DNA from: Allostella sp. ATCC 35155
Lineage (GTDB): Bacteria; Pseudomonadota; Alphaproteobacteria; ATCC43930; Allostellaceae
Direction: 5' to 3'
Assembly (NCBI GenBank): GCA_006738865.1
Contig: AP019701.1
Coordinates: forward strand, 4,971,974-5,035,973
DNA length: 64,000 bases
In this document: positions 44,740-54,774 of the stretch, piece by piece
How the letters are laid out: every line of letters begins with the position of its first letter
Position numbering within the stretch: position 1 is the stretch's first letter
Notes under the pieces: model-generated
The model's input: only the letters and a program-made list of their open reading frames with translations
Databases searched by the model: none
Told to the model about the DNA's origin: nothing
Position numbers and translations under genes: made by a program

Positions 44740-45624
44740 TCAGGCCTCCACGAACAGCTCGTCGGGCGCCGTGACGCGCAGCCGCATGGCGTTGCGCAGC
44801 TTGCCGAGCGCCCGGTTCTCGAGCTGGCGTACGCGTTCCTTCGAGACCCCGAGCGCACGGCCCAGATCCTCGAGCGTCGCGCCCTCGTCGACCAGGCGGC
44901 GCTCGCAGATGATCCGGCGCTCGCGTGGCGACAGGGCGTCCAGCGCCTCCTTCAACCAGCGCGAGCGCGACGCGGTATCGCGCATGCCGATCACCACCTG
45001 CTCGGGGTCGGGACGGGGATCGGACAGGAGATCCTGCCAGGAATCCTCGCCGTTCTCGCCGAGCGGCGCACTCAACGACTGGTCGGCGGCCGCAAGGCGC
45101 ATCTCCATCGCCTGCACGTCGGAGATCGAGACCTTCAGCGTCTCGGCGATCCGCCGGCTGGCCTCGCCAGCGGCGCCACCCGTCTCGATGTCGGCGATCT
45201 GCGCGCGGATGCGCCGCAGGTTGAAGAAGAGGGATTTCTGCGCGGCCGTCGTGCCGGTGCGCACGATCGACCAGTTGCGCAGCACGAAGTCCTGCATGGC
45301 GGAGCGGATCCACCAGGCGGCATAGGTCGAGAACCGCACTTCGCGGGTGCAGTCGAACCGCTCGGCCGCCTGCATCAGCCCGACATTGCCTTCCTGAATC
45401 AGGTCGCCGGTCGGCAGGCCATAGTGCCGGAAGCGGCCGGCCATGCTGACGACGAGCCGTGTGTAGGCGGTGACCAGTTCGTGCAGCGCCCGCTCGTCGC
45501 GACTGTCCCGCCACCGGCGCGCCAGATCCACCTCATGGTCGCGGCTGAGGATCGGCGCCCGCATGGCCGCCCGGATGAACGAGGTATTGGCGCGTTGCGT
45601 GTCGGTGTCGTCGAGATGGGCCAT
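44740..45624 (-). CDS. rpoH: Heat-shock sigma factor RpoH (sigma-32)
   Basis: Alternative sigma factor of 294 residues. Region 2 (YTRLVVSMAGRFRHYGLPTGDLIQEGNVGLMQA, FSTYAAWWIRSAMQDFVL) is followed by the RpoH box QKSLFFNLRR, which identifies the RpoH class, and region 4 LDALSPRERRIICERRL with helix-turn-helix TLEDLGRALGVSKERVRQLE. The ribosome binding site is enclosed in a perfect hairpin (45629-45657), suggesting translational control. Confidence 0.96.
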   Translation of the reverse strand: MAHLDDTDTQRANTSFIRAAMRAPILSRDHEVDLARRWRDSRDERALHELVTAYTRLVVSMAGRFRHYGLPTGDLIQEGNVGLMQAAERFDCTREVRFSTYAAWWIRSAMQDFVLRNWSIVRTGTTAAQKSLFFNLRRIRAQIADIETGGAAGEASRRIAETLKVSISDVQAMEMRLAAADQSLSAPLGENGEDSWQDLLSDPRPDPEQVVIGMRDTASRSRWLKEALDALSPRERRIICERRLVDEGATLEDLGRALGVSKERVRQLENRALGKLRNAMRLRVTAPDELFVEA

Positions 45625-45628
45625 CGAA

Positions 45629-45657
45629 CGTCCTCCGCAAGCGATACGCGGAGGACG
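45629..45657 (-). promoter_or_regulatory. 10-bp hairpin that hides the rpoH Shine-Dalgarno
   Basis: On the minus strand CGTCCTCCGC, a 9-base loop and GCGGAGGACG form a perfect 10-bp stem, followed by TTCG and the rpoH ATG. The GGAGG ribosome binding site (45636-45632) lies wholly in the 3' arm, so it is paired. The stem has eight GC and two AU pairs. The rest of 45658-45812 (leader and thrS downstream region) shows two more small hairpins but no clear promoter. Confidence 0.7.
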
Positions 45658-45812
45658 GGCCGCCGGATCATCGATGCCGGACCGCGCCAACGGGCTCGGC
45701 CGGGACGAAGGCGGCCCGCCTGCGCGGCAGGCGAAACCGACTTCATCCTCGGGCGAATCGCCCGGCGACCGGGATCAATCCCGCATCACGATCCCGTGAC
45801 GCGATGCGGCGA

Positions 45813-47789
45813 TCACTCGGCGGCGGCCGCGACCGGAACGGCCGTCCCGTCGGGTGCGGCGGCCTCGGCCGCCAGCGCCGCGACGGCCGCGTCGAGGGAC
45901 AGCGTCTCCTGGTCCGGACGGCCCAGGCGGCGCAGCGAGACGCTGCGCTCTTCGGCTTCCCGCTTGCCGACCACGACCATCACCGGGGTCTTGGCCAGGC
46001 TGTGTTCGCGCACCTTGTAGTTGATCTTCTCGTTGCGGCGGTCGAGCTCGACCCGGAGTCCGCGCGCGCGGAGCAGGCCCGCCACCTCCTCGGCATAGCC
46101 GTCGGCGTCCGAGACGATGGTCGCCACTGCCACCTGGGTCGGCGCCAGCCAGAGCGGCAAGCGGCCGGCATAGTGCTCGATCAGGATACCGATGAAGCGC
46201 TCGAACGACCCGAAGATCGCCCGGTGCAGCATCACCGGATGGTGCTTCTGCCCGTCCTCGCCGACATAGAAGGCGCCCAGCCGCTCCGGCAGCACGAAAT
46301 CGACCTGCAGCGTGCCGCACTGCCACTCGCGGCCGATCGTGTCGCGCAGCGTGAACTCCAGCTTCGGACCATAGAACGCGCCCTCGCCCGGGTTGAGCAC
46401 ATAGGGCAGGCCGGCGGCATCGCAGGCGGCCGCCAGCGCCGCCTCCGCCTTGTCCCAGACGGCATCGCTGCCGTGGCGCTTGGCCGGCCGGTCGGCCAGC
46501 TTGACGAACACGTCGGCGAAGCCGAGGTCGCGGTAGACGCCGAGCAGCAGCTGGCAGAACGCCTTGCTCTCGGAGATGATCTGGTCCTCGGTGCAGAAGA
46601 TGTGCGCGTCGTCCTGCACGAAGTTGCGCACCCGCATGATCCCGTGCAGCGCCCCGCCCGGCTCGAAGCGGTGGCAGGAGCCGAACTCGGCCATACGCAG
46701 CGGCAGGTCGCGGTAGCTCTTGAGGCCCTGGTTGAAGATCTGCACATGGCAGGGGCAGTTCATCGGCTTCAGCGCGAAGATCCGCTCGGCGGGATCCTCG
46801 GCATAGGCCTTCAGCCCCTCCTCGTTCTCCGCGATGTACATGCTCTCGCGGAACTTCTCCCAGTGGCCGGATGCTTCCCACAGCTTGCGGTCGACGAGCT
46901 GCGGCGTCTTGACCTCGACATAGCCCGCCTGGTCCAGCCGCTCGCGCAGCCAGCTTTCGAGCCGGCGATAGAGGCGCCAGCCCTTGGGATGCCAGAAGAT
47001 CATTCCGGCCGCCTCTTCCTGCTGGTGGAAGAGCCCCATCTCGCGGCCGAGACGGCGATGGTCCCGCTTCTCCGCTTCCTCGAGCTGGGTCAGGTAGGCC
47101 TTCAGCTCCTTCTCGCTCGCCCAGGCCGTGCCGTAGACGCGCTGCAGCTGGGCGTTGCGATGGTCGCCGCGCCAGTAGGCGCCGGCCAGCTTCATCAGCT
47201 TGAACGCCTTGCCGAGCCGCCCCGTGGACGGCAGGTGCGGCCCGCGGCAGAGGTCGACGAAGGCCCCCTGGCGATAGACGGTGATGACCTCGCCCTCGGG
47301 CAGGTCCTGGATGATCTGCGCCTTGTAGTGCTCGCCGATCGACTGGAAGTACTGGATCGCCTCCTGGCGGCTCCAGACCTCGCGCGTGATCGGCTCGTCG
47401 CGATCGACGATCTCGCGCATGCGCTCTTCCATCCGCGCCAGGTCGTCGGGCGTGAACGGCGTCTCGCGGTGGAAATCGTAATAGAAGCCGTTCTCGATCG
47501 CCGGGCCGATCGTGACCTGGACGTCGGGATAGAGTTCCTTGGCGGCCTCGGCCAGCGCGTGGGCGGCGTCGTGGCGCAGCAGCTCCAGCGCTTCCGGCCG
47601 GTCGCGGGTCACGATCTCGACGGTGGCGTCGATGTCGATGGTGCGGGTGAGGTCCATGAGCACGCCGTCGACGCGCATGGCGACGGCGGCCTTGGCGAGG
47701 CCCTTGCCGATGCTCTCCGCGAGCGCCAGTCCCGTGGGCGGAGCGTCGAACGAACGCGCCGAACCGTCGGGAAGCGATATCTGCACCAT
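45813..47789 (-). CDS. thrS: Threonyl-tRNA synthetase
   Basis: Charges tRNA-Thr, class II, 658 residues. In order: TGS domain (1-65), editing-linked domain with [10 protein letters not shown] and the late C-R-G-P-H motif (VDLCRGPHL), catalytic domain with [10 protein letters not shown] zinc cysteine, motif 2 [24 protein letters not shown], motif 3 region and the anticodon-binding domain ([11 protein letters not shown]). It is upstream of rpoH on the same strand with a 188-base gap. Confidence 0.97.
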   Translation of the reverse strand: MVQISLPDGSARSFDAPPTGLALAESIGKGLAKAAVAMRVDGVLMDLTRTIDIDATVEIVTRDRPEALELLRHDAAHALAEAAKELYPDVQVTIGPAIENGFYYDFHRETPFTPDDLARMEERMREIVDRDEPITREVWSRQEAIQYFQSIGEHYKAQIIQDLPEGEVITVYRQGAFVDLCRGPHLPSTGRLGKAFKLMKLAGAYWRGDHRNAQLQRVYGTAWASEKELKAYLTQLEEAEKRDHRRLGREMGLFHQQEEAAGMIFWHPKGWRLYRRLESWLRERLDQAGYVEVKTPQLVDRKLWEASGHWEKFRESMYIAENEEGLKAYAEDPAERIFALKPMNCPCHVQIFNQGLKSYRDLPLRMAEFGSCHRFEPGGALHGIMRVRNFVQDDAHIFCTEDQIISESKAFCQLLLGVYRDLGFADVFVKLADRPAKRHGSDAVWDKAEAALAAACDAAGLPYVLNPGEGAFYGPKLEFTLRDTIGREWQCGTLQVDFVLPERLGAFYVGEDGQKHHPVMLHRAIFGSFERFIGILIEHYAGRLPLWLAPTQVAVATIVSDADGYAEEVAGLLRARGLRVELDRRNEKINYKVREHSLAKTPVMVVVGKREAEERSVSLRRLGRPDQETLSLDAAVAALAAEAAAPDGTAVPVAAAAE

Positions 47790-47840
47790 CTCTCTACTCC
47801 TGCACCGGTGCGCCGTCCGAACCAGCCGATGCGGGACCGC

Positions 47841-48365
47841 CTACACGCGCATCGTGTCGGGCAGGCCCTTGGCCGGGGTCTCGTCGGGCCGGTGGCCTTG
47901 GATGTCGTCGAGCGCCGCAACCACGGCATCGAATGCCAGGAGGATCGACCCGTGCCGCGACTTGAACCGCTGCGCCGGGGCGAGGACCGCGAGATCGGAC
48001 CATTCGCCTGCGGGCGGCGGGGCCCCTTCCTTTAGCATTGCCTTGAGCGTCTTGGCCACCGTGCGCAGTTCCTCGGCCGGCCGGCCGACGACGTGACGCG
48101 CCAGGATCGAGGCCGACGCCTGCCCGAGGGTGCAGGCCCGCACCGTCTGGCCGAAATCGCCGATGCGGTCGCCGTCGAGCGTCACGTCGACCGTGACGCG
48201 GCTGCCGCAGAGCGGGCTCGTCATGGTGACGGTCGCCGCCGGCGCCGCGAGGCGGGCCGTCCGCGGGATATCGGCCGCCAGGGCCTTCACCCGATCGCTG
48301 TAGAGCGCTTCCACGCCGTGCGCCGCCATGGCTCGAACCGTAGCCTCAGACCGTTGGACTTCCAT
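47841..48365 (-). CDS. NifU-like iron-sulfur scaffold protein
   Basis: A 174-residue IscU/NifU-N-like protein. Conserved cysteines appear in TSPLCGSRV and RACTLGQASASIL, fitting two of the cluster ligands; the third cysteine near the C-terminus is replaced in HGSILLAFDAVVAAL. Such variants are common in alphaproteobacteria. An alternative start at 48329 (MAAHGVEALYSDRV) would match family ends better but has no ribosome binding site. Confidence 0.82.
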   Translation of the reverse strand: MEVQRSEATVRAMAAHGVEALYSDRVKALAADIPRTARLAAPAATVTMTSPLCGSRVTVDVTLDGDRIGDFGQTVRACTLGQASASILARHVVGRPAEELRTVAKTLKAMLKEGAPPPAGEWSDLAVLAPAQRFKSRHGSILLAFDAVVAALDDIQGHRPDETPAKGLPDTMRV

Positions 48366-48446
48366 CTCGTCTAAGTGGCCTCGCGCGGCCTACAGGTCAA
48401 TTCGCCGGCATCGGAACGCCGGAATGCCGATCGACGTTGGACCGCC

Positions 48447-48623
48447 ATGACGAAAGACCGCGCCGATCCCCGGAAAGAGCCGGGCCGCAAGCCCGTCCCC
48501 AAGCCCGCCGAAGACGTGCGGCAGCCCGATCCGTCCGCGCCGGACGAGGAGGACCATATCCGCATCGTCCGGCAGGATCTGGAGAAGGGCCGGCCGAAGA
48601 ACTCCGGTCGGGAAGGCGCCTGA
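48447..48623 (+). CDS. Small charged hypothetical protein
   Basis: A 58-residue, very hydrophilic, Pro/Lys/Asp-rich frame (MTKDRADPRKEPGRKPVP...EEDHIRIVRQDLEKGRP). It is divergent from the NifU-like gene and convergent with puuE. The composition suggests a disordered protein. No ribosome binding site of note; I do not recognise it. Confidence 0.45.
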   Translation: MTKDRADPRKEPGRKPVPKPAEDVRQPDPSAPDEEDHIRIVRQDLEKGRPKNSGREGA

Positions 48624-48633
48624 CGCGCACGGC

Positions 48634-49551
48634 TCATCCGGCCGGGCGAGCCGGGTGCACCTCGGCCCAGTGGCGGGCGATGTCCGCGCGCCGGCACACC
48701 CAGACGCCGGCGTGGCGTGCGACATGGTCGAGAAAGCGCATCAGTCCCGCCGCCCGGGCCGGATGGCCGACCAGGCGCTGGTGCAGTCCGACGGACATCA
48801 TCCTGGGCTGCGTCGCGCCCTCGGCATACAACACGTCGAAGGCGTCGCGGAGATAGGTGAAGAAGTCCTCGCCCGTCCCGAAGACGCCGCGCCCGAACTT
48901 GGCGTCGTTGTTCGAGAGCGTGTACGGCACGACGAGGTGCGCGCGGCCAGAAACCTCGGTCCAGTAGGGCAGGTCGTCGTTGTAGGCATCCGAATCGTAG
49001 AGGAACCCGCCTTCCTCGACGAGAAGTCGGCGGGTGTTCACCGACGGCGAGTAGCGGCAGTACCAGCCGATCGGCCGTTCGCCCATGGTCTGGCGCAGCG
49101 ATGCCACGGCCCGCCGGATGTGCTCGCGCTCCTCCTCCTCGGACAGTTCGAAATGCTTGATCCAGCGCCAGCCATGGCTGCACACGTCCCATCCCGCCTC
49201 CCGGATGGCGGCAGCGGCCTGGGGATTGCGCTCCAGCGCCAGCGCGCAGCCGAACACCGTCAGCGGCAGCCCGCGCTCGCGGAAGATGCGGTGGATGCGC
49301 CAGAAGCCGACACGGCTGCCATACTCGAACATGCTCTCGCCGGCGAGGTCGCGCCCGTTGAGCGGGGCCGTCTGGCTGGCGCCCTCGGTCAGCGCGGTCT
49401 CGGTGAAGCCGTCGCCGTCGTCGATCGAGTATTCGGATCCCTCTTCGAAATTGAGGACGAGGTTGAGGGCCAGCCGGGCGCCGCCCGGCCATTGCGGATC
49501 GGGCGGATTGGGGCCGTAGCCGATAAGGTCGCGGTTGCTGGGCACGGCCAT
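48634..49551 (-). CDS. puuE: Allantoinase PuuE (polysaccharide-deacetylase fold)
   Basis: Ring-opening of allantoin in purine breakdown by the cofactor-independent PuuE type. The 305-residue product starts with RDLIGYGPNPPDPQWPGGARLAL, has LNFEEGSE, the GSRVGFWRIHRIFRERGLPLTVFG stretch, CSHGWRWI and the late MMSVGLHQRLVGHPAR, all usual in PuuE. No other purine genes are adjacent. Closely related deacetylases exist, so substrate is inferred. Confidence 0.9.
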   Translation of the reverse strand: MAVPSNRDLIGYGPNPPDPQWPGGARLALNLVLNFEEGSEYSIDDGDGFTETALTEGASQTAPLNGRDLAGESMFEYGSRVGFWRIHRIFRERGLPLTVFGCALALERNPQAAAAIREAGWDVCSHGWRWIKHFELSEEEEREHIRRAVASLRQTMGERPIGWYCRYSPSVNTRRLLVEEGGFLYDSDAYNDDLPYWTEVSGRAHLVVPYTLSNNDAKFGRGVFGTGEDFFTYLRDAFDVLYAEGATQPRMMSVGLHQRLVGHPARAAGLMRFLDHVARHAGVWVCRRADIARHWAEVHPARPAG

Positions 49552-49580
49552 TCTTCATCTCCCCAGAGGTTGCGGCGGCG

Positions 49581-50852
49581 TCACGGCCACGGAAGGTAGC
49601 CGAGACCGACCAGCCAGATCAGCGCCAGAACAAGCGAGAGCAGCGTCATCGGCACGCCGCAGACGGCATGGGCGCGGAAGGAGAGCCGCACCCCGACGGC
49701 CGCCGCACGCTCGGCCACGATGATGTTGGCGAGGCTGCCGACGAGCAGGAGATTGCCGGCGAGCGTCGAGAGCAGGGCGAGCGCATAGAGCAGTCCCGGG
49801 CCCGCCTCGGGCACCACGCGCAGGAAGAGCATCACCGCCGGCACGTTGCCGACGGTGTTGCTGCCGCCGACGGCGACGGCCGTCAGCACCAGCGGATCGG
49901 CGAGCGACAGGCCGTTGGCGGCGAGCCAGCCGACCGCGGCGGCCGGCAGGCCCGTCTCGCCGAAAGCCGCGGTGACGACGAAGAGCCCCGCGAAGAGGAC
50001 GAGCAGCGACCAGTCGACGAGGCCCATGATGGTTCGCGTCGCCAGATTGCGCGACAGCAGCATCAGCCCGCCGATGATCAGCACCGACTCCGCCTGCGGC
50101 AACGGGCTGGCGAAGAGCGCGAGCAGCGCGGCCGTGGCGACGCCGGCCCAGGCGAGTTCGGCCCGGTCGATCGTGCCCGCGGCCAGCCTGCCGGCCGGGG
50201 GGACCGTCCAGCGCCCGCGCCAGACCAGGTACACCGTGCCATGCACGGCCAGCAACGAAAGCACCGCCGGCGGCCCGCACGCCAAGAGGAAGTCGAAGAA
50301 GTCGAGCCGGCCGCTCTGGCCGATCAGGATGTTCTGCGGATTGCCGATCATCGTTGCGGCCGAACCGGCGTTGGCGGCACCGGCCAGCGCGATCAGGAAC
50401 GGCCGTGGGTCGAGGCCACGCGCCTGCAGCCCGAGGCAGAGGAGCGGCGTCATGGCGAAGACCACGACATCGTTGGACAGCACCGCCGCGAGCGCGCCGG
50501 TAACGGCGACGGTCAGACCGAGCAGGCGTCCCGGGCTGGCCCGGGCGACGGCGATCCGCGCGACGCACCAGTCATAGAAGCCGCTCTCGGCGAAGCGTGC
50601 GGAGAGGATCATCAGGCCGAACAGGATGAAGAGCGTCGGAAAGTCGATCGCGGCCAGCGCCGCGTCCGGCGTGACCGCGCCGGCGAGGCCGAGCCCGATG
50701 CCGCCGATGAGGGCGATCCCGGTGCGGTCGAGGCCGAGTCCCGGCCAGCGCCCGAGCGCCATGCCGGCATAGACGGCGACGAAGACAATGGTGACGAGGA
50801 GGGTCAAGGGCGGGTGGCGCGGGCGAGAGGACGGGATGCCGCCCGCCAGCAT
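49581..50852 (-). CDS. SLC13/ArsB-type anion permease
   Basis: A 423-residue membrane protein with about eleven segments, in the ion-transporter superfamily (ArsB/NhaD, CitMHS). The internal duplication is visible: LSNDVVVFAMTPLLC and AGAANAGSAATMIGNPQNILIG in the first half, GGSNTVGNVPAVMLF and SLANIIVAERAA in the second. The transported anion cannot be read from sequence. ATG 50852 is taken as start; a further in-frame extension is proline/arginine-rich. Confidence 0.85.
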   Translation of the reverse strand: MLAGGIPSSRPRHPPLTLLVTIVFVAVYAGMALGRWPGLGLDRTGIALIGGIGLGLAGAVTPDAALAAIDFPTLFILFGLMILSARFAESGFYDWCVARIAVARASPGRLLGLTVAVTGALAAVLSNDVVVFAMTPLLCLGLQARGLDPRPFLIALAGAANAGSAATMIGNPQNILIGQSGRLDFFDFLLACGPPAVLSLLAVHGTVYLVWRGRWTVPPAGRLAAGTIDRAELAWAGVATAALLALFASPLPQAESVLIIGGLMLLSRNLATRTIMGLVDWSLLVLFAGLFVVTAAFGETGLPAAAVGWLAANGLSLADPLVLTAVAVGGSNTVGNVPAVMLFLRVVPEAGPGLLYALALLSTLAGNLLLVGSLANIIVAERAAAVGVRLSFRAHAVCGVPMTLLSLVLALIWLVGLGYLPWP

Positions 50853-50890
50853 ATCATCGGCGTCATGAATTCCGCGCCGGCCGCCGCGCC

Positions 50891-51739
50891 ATGGACCGCC
50901 TCCTGATCGACGCCGAAGCCTGGCTGCGGCCGATGGTCTTCCTGTCGGTCCTGGCCGCGCTGATGCTGGCCGAAGCCCTGTGGCCGCGGCGGCGGCGAAG
51001 CCACGGGCGTAGCCGGCGCTGGCCGGCCAATCTCGGCATCCTCCTGCTCGACGCGGCGCTGCTGCGGCTCCTGCTTCCGGCGGCCGCCGTCGCGACCGCG
51101 ATCTGGGCCGAGGATCGCGGCCTCGGCCTGCTGCGCTGGTTCGACCTGCCGGCATGGGCCGCCCTGATCCTGGCGGTCGTCGCGCTCGATCTTGCGATCT
51201 GGGGCCAGCACGTCCTCTTCCATCGCGTCCCTGCGCTGTGGCGGCTGCACCGCGTGCACCATGCCGACGGCGATCTCGATGCCACGACCGGGCTGCGTTT
51301 CCATCCGATCGAGATCCTGCTGTCGATGGCGATCAAGATGGCGGCCGTCGCGCTGCTGGGCGCACCCGCAGCGGCGGTCGTGCTATTCGAGATCATCCTG
51401 AACGCGGCCGCCATCTTCAGCCATGCCAATCTCGCGCTCCCCGCACCACTCGATCGGCGGCTGCGGGCGCTGCTCGTCACGCCCGACATGCACCGCGTCC
51501 ACCACTCGGTGCGACGGGAGGAGACGGACAGCAACTATGGCTTCGCGCTCTCCTGGTGGGACCGGCTGTTCGGGACCTACCGCGCGGCACCGCGGGACGG
51601 TCATGACGGCATGGTCATCGGCACGCCCGGCTTCGATGGACCGGGCGAGCAACGGCTCGACCGGATGCTCACCCAGCCATTCCGCCAGCCGGCCCTCCGC
51701 AAGCCGGTTTCCGTTGCGGGCGGTCGGACATTGCATTAG
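50891..51739 (+). CDS. Fatty acid hydroxylase / sterol desaturase family membrane protein
   Basis: A 282-residue di-iron membrane oxygenase. Four or so membrane segments and the histidine clusters HVLFHRVPALWRLHRVHH, NHxxH-like FSHANL and TPDMHRVHHS match the family (HxxxH, HxxHH, HxxHH). The C-terminal YGFALSWWDRLFGTYR is conserved. Product (hydroxylated lipid or hopanoid) unknown. Confidence 0.9.
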   Translation: MDRLLIDAEAWLRPMVFLSVLAALMLAEALWPRRRRSHGRSRRWPANLGILLLDAALLRLLLPAAAVATAIWAEDRGLGLLRWFDLPAWAALILAVVALDLAIWGQHVLFHRVPALWRLHRVHHADGDLDATTGLRFHPIEILLSMAIKMAAVALLGAPAAAVVLFEIILNAAAIFSHANLALPAPLDRRLRALLVTPDMHRVHHSVRREETDSNYGFALSWWDRLFGTYRAAPRDGHDGMVIGTPGFDGPGEQRLDRMLTQPFRQPALRKPVSVAGGRTLH

Positions 51740-51778
51740 CGAAGCGCAATCGCAAACACGCCCCGTTCGGATGGTCCG

Positions 51779-52366
51779 ATGACCGCGTTCGATGTCGCCG
51801 CCTACGTCTCGTCCGAATTCGCCGAGCATGCCGCCGTCCAGCGGGCGACGCCCGACGTGGTGAGCGCGGACCTCCTGCGCCTCGTCGAGCTGTGCGCCGC
51901 CTCGATCGAGGCCGGCGGCAAGATCCTGTTCTTCGGCAATGGCGGCAGCGCCGGCGACGCCCAGCATCTGGCGACCGAACTCGCGGTCCGCTACCAGCGC
52001 GACCGGGCCCCGATCGCCGCCATTGCGCTGACGACCGACAGCTCCGCCCTGACCGCGATCGGCAACGACATGGGCTTCGACCAGCTCTTTGCCCGTCAGG
52101 TGCAGGCCATCGGCCGTCCGGGCGACGTCGCCATCGGCATCACCACCTCCGGCCGCAGCGCGAACGTCGCCAACGGCCTGATCGCCGCGCGCGAGTGCGG
52201 ACTGCGTGCCGCCGCCTTCTCCGGCGGCTCCGGAGGAGCGCTGCCGGGGCTCGCCGACCCGTTGATCCTGGTGCCGTCGACGACGACCGCGCGGATTCAG
52301 GAGATGCACATCACCATCGGCCAGATCCTGTGCGGGGCGCTGGAGCGGCGCCTCGGACTGGTCTGA
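51779..52366 (+). CDS. gmhA: Sedoheptulose-7-phosphate isomerase
   Basis: First step of ADP-heptose synthesis for LPS core. The 195-residue SIS-domain protein has [18 protein letters not shown] (about 49-66), [33 protein letters not shown] and the C-terminal [11 protein letters not shown]. It is 19 bases ahead of hldE. Confidence 0.94.
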   Translation: MTAFDVAAYVSSEFAEHAAVQRATPDVVSADLLRLVELCAASIEAGGKILFFGNGGSAGDAQHLATELAVRYQRDRAPIAAIALTTDSSALTAIGNDMGFDQLFARQVQAIGRPGDVAIGITTSGRSANVANGLIAARECGLRAAAFSGGSGGALPGLADPLILVPSTTTARIQEMHITIGQILCGALERRLGLV

Positions 52367-52385
52367 GCGGAAGGAACGGAAGACG

Positions 52386-53855
52386 ATGGTCCAGGCCGCC
52401 GACGCCGTGCTTGCCAACCGCGTCGAGGACATCGCGAAGGTCCGCGTCCTCTGCGTCGGCGACGTCATGCTCGATCGCTACATCTACGGTTCGGTCGAAC
52501 GCATCTCGCCCGAGGCGCCGATCCCGGTGCTGCGCATCCAGCGCGAATCCGACATGCTGGGCGGCGCCGGCAACGTGCTGCGCAACCTGCTGGCGCTGGG
52601 CACGGAGGTCTGCTTCCTGTCCGTCGTCGGGGACGACCCCGCCGGCCGCGAGATCCAGGCGATCATCGCCGCCGAAGAGCGGGTCGAGCCGCACGTCCTG
52701 ACCGAACGGGCGCGGACGACGCCGATCAAGACCCGCTACGTCGCCGGCCAGCAGCAGCTGCTGCGGGCCGACCGCGAGACGGTGGCCCCGATTTCCGAGG
52801 CGCTACGCGAGGATCTGATCCACCTCGCGCGGTCCGCAGCCGTCGAGCAGTCGGTCGTCGTGCTGTCCGACTACGACAAGGGCGTCCTCCGCCAGGGGGT
52901 CGCCGGGGGGGTGATCGCGGCGGCCCGGGCCGCCGGCCGGACGGTCATCGTCGACCCGAAGGGCACCGACTATTCCCGCTACCGCGGCGCCAACGTCCTG
53001 ACACCGAACCGTCGCGAACTCGCCGAGGCGACGGAGATGCCGGTCGGCACCGCCGAGGAGATCGTCCAGGCCGCGCGCCGCCTGATCGGCCGCCTCGACC
53101 TCGACGCCTTGCTGGTGACGCGCAGCCAGGACGGCATGACCCTGGTCGAGCGCGGCGGCGCCGTGCACCACCTGCCGGCCGAAGCGCGCGAGGTGTTCGA
53201 CGTCTCCGGCGCCGGCGACACGGTGCTGGCGGTCTTCGCCGCGGCCGTCGGAGCGGGATTCCCGCTGCCGGACGCCGCGCGCCTCGGCAACGTGGCCGCC
53301 GGCCTCGTCGTCGGCAAGATCGGTACGGCCGTCGCCCATTCGGTCGAACTCGCGCGCGCCCTGCGCGCCGGCGAGGTCGGCCGCGGCGGCATCAAGACCC
53401 TGCCCTTCGCCGCCGCCCTCGACCGCGTCCAGGGATGGCGCCAGGAGGGACTGACGGTCGGGTTCACCAACGGCTGCTTCGATCTGCTGCATCCCGGCCA
53501 TATCGCCATGCTCAAGGCCGCCCGGGCGACCTGCCAACGGCTCGTCGTCGGCCTCAATTCGGATGCCTCCGTCGCCCGCCTCAAGGGGCCGAACCGGCCG
53601 GTTCAAGGCGAGGACGCCCGCGCCACCGTCCTGGCCTCCCTTGCCGATGTCGATCTCGTCGTCATCTTCGGCGAGGACACGCCGCAGACCCTGATCGAGG
53701 CGCTGCGGCCGGACGTCCTGGTCAAAGGATCGGACTACACGCTGGACCAGGTGGTGGGGGCGGACTTCGTGCAGTCGACCGGCGGCCGGGTCGTCCTGAT
53801 CGATCTCGTGCCGGGCTTCAGCACCACCGCCACGGTGGCGAAGCTGGCGGGCTGA
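52386..53855 (+). CDS. hldE: Bifunctional heptose-7-phosphate kinase / heptose-1-phosphate adenylyltransferase
   Basis: Steps two and four of ADP-heptose synthesis. The 489-residue product joins a PfkB-type kinase ([52 protein letters not shown] with the catalytic Asp) and a nucleotidyltransferase domain starting at about 355 ([27 protein letters not shown]). GGAAGGAACGGAAG precedes the start. Confidence 0.96.
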   Translation: MVQAADAVLANRVEDIAKVRVLCVGDVMLDRYIYGSVERISPEAPIPVLRIQRESDMLGGAGNVLRNLLALGTEVCFLSVVGDDPAGREIQAIIAAEERVEPHVLTERARTTPIKTRYVAGQQQLLRADRETVAPISEALREDLIHLARSAAVEQSVVVLSDYDKGVLRQGVAGGVIAAARAAGRTVIVDPKGTDYSRYRGANVLTPNRRELAEATEMPVGTAEEIVQAARRLIGRLDLDALLVTRSQDGMTLVERGGAVHHLPAEAREVFDVSGAGDTVLAVFAAAVGAGFPLPDAARLGNVAAGLVVGKIGTAVAHSVELARALRAGEVGRGGIKTLPFAAALDRVQGWRQEGLTVGFTNGCFDLLHPGHIAMLKAARATCQRLVVGLNSDASVARLKGPNRPVQGEDARATVLASLADVDLVVIFGEDTPQTLIEALRPDVLVKGSDYTLDQVVGADFVQSTGGRVVLIDLVPGFSTTATVAKLAG

Positions 53856-53859
53856 TTCG

Positions 53860-54225
53860 TCAGGAAGAGCGGGCGCGGGACGCCCAGATCGCCGCCAGGA
53901 ACAGACCCTTCGCCAGCGGCAGCAGAACGAGGCAGAGCAGCAGGGCGGCAACCGCCAGGAGGCCGGAGATCGCCCAGTCCGGCAGGCTGCTGTACTTCAC
54001 CAGCCAGAGCGCCACCGGTGCCACCAAGTGGCCGACGACGAGGATCGTGAGCCAGGGCGGCGCGTCGTCGGCCCGGAGTTCTCCCCAGGGCTCGCCGCAG
54101 GCGGCACACCGGTCGACCTGCCGCAGGTAGCCCGCGAAGAGCCGGCCGCGGCCGCAGTTCGGGCACCGCCCGCGGAGCGCCCGCCGGATCGACAGCATCG
54201 TGTCGCGCATATCGCCCTGGATCAT
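53860..54225 (-). CDS. DUF983 membrane protein
   Basis: A 121-residue protein with two CxxC zinc-ribbon pairs near the N-terminus (RCPNCGRGRLF, RCAACGEPW) and two membrane segments. The DDAPPWLTILVVGH stretch is a family hallmark. DUF983 is common in alphaproteobacteria; function unknown. Confidence 0.9.
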   Translation of the reverse strand: MIQGDMRDTMLSIRRALRGRCPNCGRGRLFAGYLRQVDRCAACGEPWGELRADDAPPWLTILVVGHLVAPVALWLVKYSSLPDWAISGLLAVAALLLCLVLLPLAKGLFLAAIWASRARSS

Positions 54226-54275
54226 CGCGCGACCTCATGATCCCTTCGCGCCGTCCTGTCCACTGCGGTGCCGGC

Positions 54276-54767
54276 CTATGACAGCAGCGCCGGCTCGAGA
54301 TCGTTGCGCGCCGGATCCTCGAGCCGGCCAAGGCGGAGGGACGCGGTCAGCGCGAAGCGCAGGGTGACGGCCCGCCGCCGCGCGGCCGCCATCGGGTGGC
54401 GGGGCGCCTCGCGCAGCAGGGCCGCTCCGAAGCCGTCGGCGACCAGCAGGCCGACGTCCGGCGGCAGCGCCTGCAGGGGAAATTCCGAAGGGACGGCGAA
54501 CAGCAGGGCGTCACAGAATGCCCGGTATTCCGGCCATTTCCGGTCGGCGCGCAGATCGGCGAGCGAGGTCTTGACCTCGACGATGACGATCTCGCCGCGG
54601 CGATCGATGCCGGCCACGTCGACGCGTCGACCGGAGGCAAGCACGAGTTCGGTGACGGTTGCGAAGCCGAGGTCGCCGAGGGCCCGGCGGACGCCGCGGG
54701 CGAGCAGCCGGGCCAGGGCGGGCTCCGCGTCGGTGCCGGGCGCGGAACCGGGACGGAGGCCGGGCAT
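54276..54767 (-). CDS. mmcB: MmcB-family DNA repair protein
   Basis: A 163-residue PD-(D/E)xK-like protein related to Caulobacter MmcB, a DNA-damage protein. The putative nuclease core is VDVAGIDRRGEIVIVEVKTSLADLRADRKWPEY, with Asp, Glu and Lys in the expected order, and LFAVPSEFPLQALP follows. Upstream is a methyltransferase gene on the same strand, 7 bases away. Confidence 0.88.
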   Translation of the reverse strand: MPGLRPGSAPGTDAEPALARLLARGVRRALGDLGFATVTELVLASGRRVDVAGIDRRGEIVIVEVKTSLADLRADRKWPEYRAFCDALLFAVPSEFPLQALPPDVGLLVADGFGAALLREAPRHPMAAARRRAVTLRFALTASLRLGRLEDPARNDLEPALLS

Positions 54768-54774
54768 GCGACCC

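Noticed and set aside
44740-45624. Sigma factor as a general RpoD
   Set aside because: It lacks RpoD region 1.1 and has the RpoH box QKSLFFNLRR, so it is RpoH.
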